Assembly (NCBI GenBank): GCA_903898755.1
Contig: CAIUGT010000026.1
Span: forward strand, 1 to 33,430
DNA length: 33,430 nt
DNA from: an uncultured bacterium
Lineage (GTDB): Bacteria; Planctomycetota; Phycisphaerae; Phycisphaerales; SM1A02
Direction: 5' to 3'
Part shown: one piece after another, positions 8,001 to 14,884 of the stretch
How the letters are laid out: every line of letters starts with the position of its first letter
Numbering within the stretch: position 1 is the first letter of the stretch
Notes under the pieces: generated by a model
The model's database searches: none
What the model saw: the letters and a program-made list of their open reading frames with translations, nothing else
What the model was told of the DNA's origin: nothing
Program-made: the position numbers and the translations under genes

Positions 8001-8483
8001 ATGTCCACTCTCTCCAAACTCACCGTCGTCATTCTTCTATCCGCGGGCTCATTCATTCCAATGCAGGGTTGCAAGAACGGACCGCCGCCAGTCATGTTGG
8101 CGCGGCGTCTATTTAAAAATAAGGATCAAGACCTTGGCGCGATTTCGCAGGGCGCCGTGTTGAAGCTGACAAAATCCTCTGATGGAACCGCCACTGTTGG
8201 CGAGGACTTCAAGGTCTCACTCGCATCAAAGTCAGGTGATGGACAAGCGTGGCAATGCCGCACGGCCAACGATCCGTACGTGCTTGTTGATGCAGCTTCC
8301 GAGACCGACCCCGCGGGCGCGGTTTCAGCCGGAACAGAGATTCATACTCTCTATCACCTGCATGCCAACGCCGCGGGCAACGCAAAGATTGAGTTCGCGT
8401 TAGTCAGCACCACCGACAAGAACAGCTCCGCGAAGGAGACCATCACGTTGGAAGTAGAAGTGAAGGCGGCGGCTTCAAAATAA
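8001..8483 (+). CDS. Lipoprotein with possible chagasin (I42)-like domain
   Basis: I place the start at the ATG at 8001, which follows a GAAAGGG Shine-Dalgarno sequence, not at an in-frame codon further upstream. The 160-residue product has a signal peptide ending 'MQGC' (lipobox). The mature part contains 'TVGEDFKVSLASKSGDGQAW', then 'AGTEIHTLYHLHANAAGNAKIEFAL'. This arrangement of a 'vGd.f.v.L' strand, a loop ending in W, and an 'aGtAkl.f.l' strand resembles chagasin-type cysteine protease inhibitors, although the canonical NPTTGY loop is absent. The assignment is tentative. A generic immunoglobulin-like lipoprotein is the alternative. Confidence 0.7.
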   Translation: MSTLSKLTVVILLSAGSFIPMQGCKNGPPPVMLARRLFKNKDQDLGAISQGAVLKLTKSSDGTATVGEDFKVSLASKSGDGQAWQCRTANDPYVLVDAASETDPAGAVSAGTEIHTLYHLHANAAGNAKIEFALVSTTDKNSSAKETITLEVEVKAAASK

Positions 8484-8607
8484 ACGTTCACGCGTCACGC
8501 CGCATAATGCAAGCCGTATCACAATCAACGAGGCTGTAGCCTGAGCAGTCCGTACTTGCAACGCACAATCAATCACAATCCGATCGTATTTCCATAGAAA
8601 GAAAAGA

Positions 8608-10032
8608 ATGCCAATAAAATTCTTCAGAGTTCACGCCCTCATATCCGCAATTCTTCCCTTCATCATTGCTGCAATTGCAGGATGCGCGCAAACTGCTTCG
8701 CACGGAACCATCGACGGAAAATACTTGGTGGCGCTTTCGGGCCTGCCACAACTGGAAGTGAAAACCCCGAATGAAACTGCGATTTGGATAACACCAGACG
8801 GCGACGCGATCAGCATTGTTGGCGACGAAAATTTCACGATTTCCTATAAGAGCCACGCATTTGTTGTCACCGTAGAACAGTGCGAAGGGGAGGGTTTGCC
8901 GCCAGTGTGGTTCCGTTTTTACGACGGTCCGAACATGTTTGCCAAAGCCAACTTTGAGGAGATTACTTTTGACATGCCTGTGGTCAAAAGTGGTCTACCG
9001 GCAATTTTTAATCAACAAAGCAAGTGGGATCAAATGGGAATTTTTCAGCCCATCCCTGTCTTCTCCGATGTGGCGCCAACCTTCTGCGGTTTTTCCGGGC
9101 CTAAAACAATTTGGGCCAACGGCGGTCATAACTTTGAATTGGTCGCGGGCAACACCGGCTTTGATACTGGCGATGCCACACCAGTGACGGTTTGGAATTC
9201 ACCTTGGCAGAATGAATTCGACGACACACTCTATAAAGGATGGATGGTTTATCCAATGATGGCGCTGGGAAATGGTAACGGTGCCTTGCCCGCCGGATAT
9301 GCATTTCGCACACCTGGAAGCATGGATAACACGCTCGCCGCCAAGGACTCAATGGTTCACTGCAAGTACACGGTGTTGAACGACAAGGAAATTATGCTGT
9401 TGGAACTTTCCTACAACGGCGCCACCACCAAGTACGCCGTGCCGCAGAAACTTTTCAAGGACAAGTTTTTGCCGCTTGTGATTGCCAGTGGCGCCATGGC
9501 CGCCGACGACAAACAAGTTGCGCAAGTGAATGACTTCATGTGGCGATGGATGTTGTTCACCACAACATGCACCATTCAGAAGCCCACCAACCCAGACGGC
9601 AAGTTGATTTCGATTGATGAACTGAAACAATATTTTCCCATGACCACCAAGTACCTCAACATCAAAACCAAAGTGAAGGGCTATGACGGAATCAACAACC
9701 CAGCCGCCTTTGAAAACACCTTGGAATGCGGACTTGGCATGGAACTGTTTGGCACGCTATTTGATTTCCGACTCTTTACAGACGTGCAGGGCTATAGCAA
9801 ATGGCTCGCCACCGAGGCAGACAAGAAAGATCCGCGTTACGCGCACTGGCGCTGTGTTGAGGCCATTATGCGTTCACGTGAGGAACGCTGTAAGGCGGAG
9901 CATTCCGAGGACGCTGTGGCTGGCGCGCCGTGGCATTCGATTAATGGATATTTGAACGAGCAATATCCAAAGGAATGTGACTGCAACGATCCAGAGACCA
10001 AGGCCATCATCGCCGGACTGCGAAGTAAGTAA
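8608..10032 (+). CDS. Lipoprotein of unknown function (474 aa)
   Basis: The signal peptide ends 'AIAGC', giving a lipidated Cys26. The mature protein is large, soluble-looking and rich in aromatic residues. The C-terminal region has several cysteines ('RCVEAIMRSREERCKAEH', 'YPKECDCNDPETK'). I do not recognise a family. A purine-rich GAAAGAAAAGA precedes the ATG and may act as ribosome binding site. It lies between two other lipoprotein genes on the same strand, which suggests a shared role at the cell envelope, but nothing in the sequence defines an activity. Confidence 0.75.
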   Translation: MPIKFFRVHALISAILPFIIAAIAGCAQTASHGTIDGKYLVALSGLPQLEVKTPNETAIWITPDGDAISIVGDENFTISYKSHAFVVTVEQCEGEGLPPVWFRFYDGPNMFAKANFEEITFDMPVVKSGLPAIFNQQSKWDQMGIFQPIPVFSDVAPTFCGFSGPKTIWANGGHNFELVAGNTGFDTGDATPVTVWNSPWQNEFDDTLYKGWMVYPMMALGNGNGALPAGYAFRTPGSMDNTLAAKDSMVHCKYTVLNDKEIMLLELSYNGATTKYAVPQKLFKDKFLPLVIASGAMAADDKQVAQVNDFMWRWMLFTTTCTIQKPTNPDGKLISIDELKQYFPMTTKYLNIKTKVKGYDGINNPAAFENTLECGLGMELFGTLFDFRLFTDVQGYSKWLATEADKKDPRYAHWRCVEAIMRSREERCKAEHSEDAVAGAPWHSINGYLNEQYPKECDCNDPETKAIIAGLRSK

Positions 10033-10045
10033 TTCGCCTTGTCGT

Positions 10046-10051
10046 TAGGAT
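10046..10051 (+). promoter_or_regulatory. TAGGAT box, 6 bases before the 10058 start
   Basis: TAGGAT ends 6 bases before the ATG at 10058. It can be read as a -10 box of a leaderless transcript. The AGGA within it could equally serve as a Shine-Dalgarno sequence at 7 bases spacing, so the reading is ambiguous. Confidence 0.25.
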
Positions 10052-10057
10052 TCCATA

Positions 10058-10996
10058 ATGCACTTTCATAAAAAAATTCTCGCGGTCATTCGCTTTGCAT
10101 CACTTGCTGCGCTTGCCTGCGTAAGTGGCTGCGCCGTGGCCAACAATGCAATCAAGGCGGACTTCGCCGATTACAACTCCATTATTCAATACACACAGAC
10201 GCAGCAAATGTTGCTGAATATCGTGCGTATGCACTTTTGTGAAACGCCACTGTTTCTACAGGCAGGCGGATTAACGGCTTCATACGAGAGCACTGTTGGC
10301 GGCAACGCGGGGGGCTCAAACGGGCAGCAGGCCGGAATGACTTTCACATACGCCTTTGGAATGAACTATCAGTTCTCCACGCGACCAGTCATCACCTACA
10401 CGCCCGTGGATGGAGCGGCGTATGTACAGCAATATATGAGTGAAATTTCACCCGATACATTTCTACTTTTGTTTCGATCGGGCTGGGAAATTGACAAGCT
10501 TTCAAGTCTGTTGATTGAGAAGATCACTCTTGAGAATGGTGAAGTGTTGGTGAACCACAGCGATTCGCCAAGTTATGAGAAATTTAAAGAGTTTTTCAAT
10601 GGACTTCGAGAGTCGCAAAAAAAACGCGCGCTGAATTTGACACTTGCCCCGAAAACTACTCTCGAATTCAGCGACGGAAACAAAAAATTTCCTATATCAA
10701 ATTATCAAATGCGTTCCATCATGATGATTATGTCTGACCTTTCCCAAAATACGGACACGCCAGTGGAACAGGAAACATTTATAGACGCCGGCGACAAGAA
10801 CAAAGAGATCAAAATCCGCGCCACCAAATCTCCGCTTGCAGATTCCATGGTGTCTGTGGAATTTGCGGGCTATCAATACAGCGTGGCGACCAACGACATC
10901 AATTCCAAGAACACGTTGGCGCTTTTGTTGCAGTTAAGTCGCATTCAATCTTCTCCAGTGGGACCATCGCCGGTGCTCACTATTCCGGTGCGTTAA
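10058..10996 (+). CDS. Lipoprotein of unknown function with 'QQMLLNIVRM' motif
   Basis: The signal peptide ends 'CVSGC' (lipidated Cys25). The mature N terminus reads 'ADYNSIIQYTQTQQMLLNIV', then 'CETPLFLQAGGLTASYES' and 'STRPVITYTPVDGAAYVQQY'. I recall a widespread but uncharacterised family of bacterial outer-membrane-associated lipoproteins with the pattern 'YNxAIxxxxxxQLLLNIVRxRYxxxPxFL' and 'ERPTITYxPLxG'; this protein fits it. No function is known to me. It starts 25 bases after the preceding lipoprotein gene and probably shares its transcript. Confidence 0.75.
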   Translation: MHFHKKILAVIRFASLAALACVSGCAVANNAIKADFADYNSIIQYTQTQQMLLNIVRMHFCETPLFLQAGGLTASYESTVGGNAGGSNGQQAGMTFTYAFGMNYQFSTRPVITYTPVDGAAYVQQYMSEISPDTFLLLFRSGWEIDKLSSLLIEKITLENGEVLVNHSDSPSYEKFKEFFNGLRESQKKRALNLTLAPKTTLEFSDGNKKFPISNYQMRSIMMIMSDLSQNTDTPVEQETFIDAGDKNKEIKIRATKSPLADSMVSVEFAGYQYSVATNDINSKNTLALLLQLSRIQSSPVGPSPVLTIPVR

Positions 10997-11148
10997 TTGC
11001 GGCAGTTTGCGCTTGGGCAACCCCACCCCGTCGCCGAGCGCCCAAAAGGGTTACGTATATCAACTCTTTGATTCGCGCTTGAACACTTTGCTTATTCCAT
11101 TGCCATGGCGTTGCAAGCGCTCTGACAGAGGCGCCACGCCTGCAAACA

Positions 11149-12243
11149 TTACTTGCTCAAGTGGGCATTGAAAAAATTCGTGATTTCCAAGAATGCCTCT
11201 TTCGACTCAGGTGCGAATGGATCTATGCAGAATTGGGCGTGCGACATTCCTTCGTACACATGTAGCGCCGCTTCAACGCCGCATTGACGCAACTTGCGGT
11301 GCACGCGCGCCGTGTTGCTGAGAAACAAATCTCTCGTTCCAGTGGTAAGAATGGTTGGCGGAAAGTTGTGCATGTCGCCATAAACAGGTGAAATCAAAGG
11401 GTCTTTGAGATCATGACCGTTCGCATAGAGCAGGGCGCTTGCTTCAAGTGCGCCCTCATAGGAGACCAATATGTTGTCAAGCATTTGGTTTGAAAAATAG
11501 GTGTCGCCTGTTTTACTTAAGTCCGCCCACGGCGTGCCGGCCGCGATCGCGCCAGGCATTGGCAAGTGCTCTTGCTTGGCGCGTAACACCATGGCCAACG
11601 CCAGGCCGCCGCCAGCGGAGCTTCCCACTATCCCCATATTTTCTGGCTTTGCCATGGTGATCGCAACTTTCCAAACCGCAATCGCATCGTCTAGTCCGGC
11701 TGGAAACGGAAAGTCGGGCGGCATGCGGTAGTCAACCGAGATCACTTTGAAATGTCCGTAACCAGCCATTTCAATCGCATCCAATGTTCCAGCTTCGCCG
11801 GGACCAAACACATAGCCGCCGCCATGCACATGCACCAAAAGTCGATTTTGATTTTCTGGGGGAATAATGTTTGGCGTGACCATGAACACATTCACTCCCG
11901 CAATTTTTATTGCTTCAACTTTCACATCTAATTTTTCACGTATCTGCGGCAGCGTTGCGATGACGGCTGCGGCATCGGCGGCGACAAGCGACTTCCATTG
12001 AGCGTTGTTTGTTGGCGCAACTTTCCACGAGGCATCAGCCGGAGCGGCGATTCGTTTTTGCAACTCCGGACTCACTGTGTTGGGCACGGGAACACTGTGC
12101 GCGGGCACTTGGAGTGCGGGGTACGGCGTTGATTGCAGTTTTGCCGGGGAGTAATTCAGCGCGGCGATCTGAGTGAACAAGATGATCGATCCTCCGATTC
12201 CCGCGAAGGTGAAGCATGTGGCACGCATTTTGTGTCTTAACAT
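11149..12243 (-). CDS. Alpha/beta hydrolase of the hormone-sensitive-lipase type, exported
   Basis: I use the ATG at 12243, which directly precedes a signal-peptide-like helix (about residues 8-28). A TTG at 12312 in the same frame would add 23 unlikely residues. The 364-residue enzyme has the HSL-family oxyanion motif 'HVHGGGYVFGPG' (from H140), the nucleophile elbow 'GSSAGG' (S209), and 'TRDLF' (D305) and 'GMSHAQF' (H335), completing the catalytic triad. It should hydrolyse short-chain or activated esters outside the cytoplasm. A TACGAT box ends 6 bases before the ATG. The patatin-like gene upstream ends 75 bases earlier on the same strand, so the two lipolytic genes may be co-expressed. 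Confidence 0.9.
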   Translation of the reverse strand: MLRHKMRATCFTFAGIGGSIILFTQIAALNYSPAKLQSTPYPALQVPAHSVPVPNTVSPELQKRIAAPADASWKVAPTNNAQWKSLVAADAAAVIATLPQIREKLDVKVEAIKIAGVNVFMVTPNIIPPENQNRLLVHVHGGGYVFGPGEAGTLDAIEMAGYGHFKVISVDYRMPPDFPFPAGLDDAIAVWKVAITMAKPENMGIVGSSAGGGLALAMVLRAKQEHLPMPGAIAAGTPWADLSKTGDTYFSNQMLDNILVSYEGALEASALLYANGHDLKDPLISPVYGDMHNFPPTILTTGTRDLFLSNTARVHRKLRQCGVEAALHVYEGMSHAQFCIDPFAPESKEAFLEITNFFNAHLSK

Positions 12244-12249
12244 TTTTAT

Positions 12250-12255
12250 ATCGTA
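12250..12255 (-). promoter_or_regulatory. -10-like box TACGAT, 6 bases before the hydrolase start
   Basis: On the minus strand TACGAT ends exactly 6 bases before the ATG at 12243, and the intervening bases are A/T-rich. No Shine-Dalgarno sequence is visible, so a leaderless transcript is the simplest reading. The box also supports the ATG over the upstream TTG. Confidence 0.4.
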
Positions 12256-12318
12256 GCGATGACCTATTTCGCAAACTGAATTGTCTGAATTCAATTCAGT
12301 AACGCGTTGCAAGTGGCA

Positions 12319-13599
12319 TCACGGCGCCGTGGTCATCCATGAATTGACATCCGCACCAACGCGCTTGCCTTCATCGGACAAATTGCGCATGGTGGCTTGA
12401 TCAAAGAACGCATCGTTGAGTGGTTTCCAGTTTGGTGGAATCGCCACCCAGCGCACTTCCACATCGCCGTCGCCAAGCGCCTTGGTGAGTTTGGCTTTCG
12501 CATATAAATATCGCAGCGAAGTGATCTCCGACGAACGTACGCTTATAAATAAACTGCGCGCCATCAATGTGGGCCAAAGGGGCTGCACAATTTCGGCGGT
12601 TGGATGGACGTATTCATTAATAATAACCCAGTAGCGTGTCTTTGGAATGGGTGCGGTTGGATGTTCACGTTTCCAAACCGCGCCAAATGAATCTCGCGCG
12701 TCTTGGTCGCCGCCATCAAAGAAACTGCTGACAACATTGCCGTCGACGTAGAGTGATCCTTGAATTTCACGTGGCGCAAACGCGCCTGGAACAGCACCCG
12801 ATGCAAGCAAAATTTGCGATAGCTCATTTGGGTCATTGGATACAACGGCTTTGCGAGCCGCGGCCACAAAGTCGAATGCAACTCCATTTCCAGTGTCAAT
12901 GTTGGTTGTTTGAATTAATAATAAGTGGTTGTCGGAGCCGGCTTGTTCTATGCGCTTGGCAAATTCCATATGCATTTGCGAACGCAAATCTCGTTCAAGG
13001 CCAGGCACCGTGGCGAGACTTGCATTTTCTGGCAAGAAGAAAAATGTTCCGCGCGGAGTCACCCAATCAGATTTTGGATTGCGAAAAAGATCATCGACTG
13101 TTGCTAAATCCGCGTTGGTTCCAAGGAACGCGAAGGGCGCAATGAACGCGCCAGTGCTTACGCCGGAAACGCCTTGAAACTTTGGCATTGCGCCCACCCC
13201 TGGCGCAACGGTGGACCACCCCAACAGAAAGCCCGTTCCAAATGCACCCCTGTCGCCACCGCCAGAGAGCAATAGAAAATCCATCGTGCACTGTGGATCG
13301 ATTTGTTGACGCGCGTACATGGTCTCAACTAATCGTTTTATATCGTAAATGTTGTCTTGGTCCGACTGCTTCGTTTCGTCAGCGGACTTGGCCGCCAATT
13401 CACTGACCAATTTGAGCTGGCGTGGCGGCATACGCCCACTTGTGACGAACATGCGAATGCCGAAGTACGCGGCCACAAGCAACACAATGACGGCAAGGGC
13501 GCCGCTTATAAATGAGAGAATGGCGCAACCCCACGGGCGTGAGGTCTTGGAGGACATTTCAGTTTTTGGCATTGTTGAAGATTTGGAATCGGTATTCAT
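12319..13599 (-). CDS. Patatin-like phospholipase, membrane-anchored
   Basis: The 426-residue protein has one N-terminal membrane helix (about residues 25-52) followed by a patatin domain. The glycine-rich oxyanion motif 'LSGGGDRGAFGTG' starts near residue 112, the serine elbow is 'GVSTG' (S148), and the catalytic aspartate is in 'LYVDGNV' (D286). This Ser-Asp dyad is complete, so lipid acyl hydrolase activity is expected. The anchor places the domain on one face of the membrane, probably outside. It lies directly upstream of the HSL-type hydrolase on the same strand with no terminator between. The start is the ATG at 13599, and no Shine-Dalgarno sequence is apparent. Confidence 0.9.
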   Translation of the reverse strand: MNTDSKSSTMPKTEMSSKTSRPWGCAILSFISGALAVIVLLVAAYFGIRMFVTSGRMPPRQLKLVSELAAKSADETKQSDQDNIYDIKRLVETMYARQQIDPQCTMDFLLLSGGGDRGAFGTGFLLGWSTVAPGVGAMPKFQGVSGVSTGAFIAPFAFLGTNADLATVDDLFRNPKSDWVTPRGTFFFLPENASLATVPGLERDLRSQMHMEFAKRIEQAGSDNHLLLIQTTNIDTGNGVAFDFVAAARKAVVSNDPNELSQILLASGAVPGAFAPREIQGSLYVDGNVVSSFFDGGDQDARDSFGAVWKREHPTAPIPKTRYWVIINEYVHPTAEIVQPLWPTLMARSLFISVRSSEITSLRYLYAKAKLTKALGDGDVEVRWVAIPPNWKPLNDAFFDQATMRNLSDEGKRVGADVNSWMTTAP

Positions 13600-13749
13600 T
13601 CAATGGAAATTTTTGTTCAAGTTCAATGTTCGCGCCAATTTTTTGGCAACGGACCATATTCAGCATAATGTACGGGCAAGACCGGCTTGCACACTCGCCT
13701 TGACGGACGTTGCTTGGGCAATGCAATCAATAGCTACAAAGCGTTTTTC

Positions 13750-13791
13750 CAAATAAAAAAGCAGCGGGATGTCGGCGAACCGACATCCCGC
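13750..13791 (-). terminator. Intrinsic terminator of the PEP-CTERM gene
   Basis: A perfect 12-base-pair stem (13764-13775 with 13780-13791) has a CGAA tetraloop. On the minus strand it is followed within a few bases by a run of six T. It lies 31 bases past the stop of the PEP-CTERM gene and separates it from the patatin gene. Confidence 0.9.
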
Positions 13792-13821
13792 CACTTCATG
13801 CAAATCGTGCTCTTCTCACGA

Positions 13822-14541
13822 TTAGGCGCGACGTCGGCGGGCGCCGACTAAGGCGGAAACACCAAGCAACGCAAGCGCTCCTGGTGTTGGAACTTGGCTA
13901 AATTCTTGGCGCACAAAGGAGCAGCTTGAAATTCCATCCGCGGTTGCGGCAAGGAACTTTAGATCTTTGTTCACTTCAAAGGCGCGGTATCCAGTTGTTC
14001 CGAAATCGAGGTGATCCTGCAATTTTGTCGTAGAGTTGTTGAAGACGAACATGTTTCCAAGCAACGTATTTGTGTCCAAGTCAATGATTGTCTCATCAAC
14101 TCTGGCATATGAACCTGGTCCTTCTGCATCACCGTTGAAAAGCAACGCCGCATCATGAAGCCGAACGCCTTGTCGGTAATAGCTGTCTTGCACAGCCACG
14201 CTGTACTGCAGGTTGGCTTCATGCACTTGGTCACTGCCAGGGTTCGAATCGCCAAATCCGCCTGTCAGGTCAAAGCCAACATTGTGCAAGCCGTATTGAT
14301 TGGTTGAATCAGAAATGAATCCGATGAGACTGACAGTTGCGCTTGGAAAATATGCCGAGGTGTAAGACTCAAAGTTGAACACTTTGTCTCCGATTTCAAC
14401 CCGACGGTCTTCCATGGACATCAGAGTTGCCAAGTTGATCACTTGGCCATTGCCAAGAACAATGGTGGCTTGGGCGGTTGTGGCAAAAACAGACGCGGCA
14501 ATTGGTGCGGCAAGTAAAGTGAGTGGTAGGGAAATTTTCAT
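13822..14541 (-). CDS. PEP-CTERM-type exported protein
   Basis: The 239-residue protein has a signal peptide (to about residue 25, 'TTAQA'). Its body reads as a beta-rich secreted domain. The C terminus has 'VPTPGALALLGVSALVGARRRRA', that is a PEP-like VPTPG motif, one membrane helix and an arginine run. In the known system such tails are recognised by an exosortase; no exosortase is in this window. I choose the ATG at 14541 because a GGAG lies 9 bases upstream of it. The in-frame ATG at 14556 overlaps that Shine-Dalgarno sequence. The role is unknown, probably at the cell surface or in the extracellular matrix. The gene is monocistronic, with its own terminator. Confidence 0.88.
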   Translation of the reverse strand: MKISLPLTLLAAPIAASVFATTAQATIVLGNGQVINLATLMSMEDRRVEIGDKVFNFESYTSAYFPSATVSLIGFISDSTNQYGLHNVGFDLTGGFGDSNPGSDQVHEANLQYSVAVQDSYYRQGVRLHDAALLFNGDAEGPGSYARVDETIIDLDTNTLLGNMFVFNNSTTKLQDHLDFGTTGYRAFEVNKDLKFLAATADGISSCSFVRQEFSQVPTPGALALLGVSALVGARRRRA

Positions 14542-14708
14542 TTCATGTGTCTCCATAAAGTTTTGATTGGCGCCGAAAGTTTCTGCAACGCGCAGAATTA
14601 TCCCGGAGCAATCATGGGAGACATCATGGGTAGTGCGTTGTTCTTGTTCAACGGGAAGACGTTGTGTAACCGTCTATTATAAATTTTTGCATGCTTTATG
14701 CAGGGAAA

Positions 14709-14762
14709 TTTTCTTTGCGATGATGTGTTTACCGCATACACAACGACAAGATGCAAAGAAAA
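14709..14762. repeat. Inverted repeat in the region upstream of the PEP-CTERM gene
   Basis: TTTTCTTTGC (14709-14718) and its exact complement (14753-14762) flank a 34-base centre that contains a smaller TGTGT/ACACA pair. The element lies about 170 bases before the PEP-CTERM start, in the 14557-14808 stretch where I see no gene. It could be an operator or a stem-loop, and chance is possible. Confidence 0.35.
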
Positions 14763-14800
14763 CTAAGCAAAATATCTCAAGCGCCGCCAGCACGCGCCTG

Positions 14801-14834
14801 TAAAAAGACAAGACGCCGATTACTCGGCGCCTTG
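14801..14834 (-). terminator. Intrinsic terminator of ftsK
   Basis: An 11-base-pair stem (14809-14819 with 14824-14834, one G-T pair on the minus strand) has a 4-base loop and is followed by GTCTTTTT on the minus strand. It lies about 50 bases beyond the ftsK stop codon. Confidence 0.8.
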
Positions 14835-14884
14835 CTTACAGATTACAAATTACAACGTCCCTTTCAAACCCTTCTAAGATCGAA

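Noticed and set aside
11010-11070. TTGGGC/GCCCAA pairing as a terminator between convergent genes
   Set aside because: The stem is only 6 pairs with a loop of over 20 bases and no T-run on either strand.
14567-14803. Plus-strand frame of 78 codons between ftsK and the PEP-CTERM gene
   Set aside because: It has no ribosome site, no recognisable protein features, and runs through the predicted control region.
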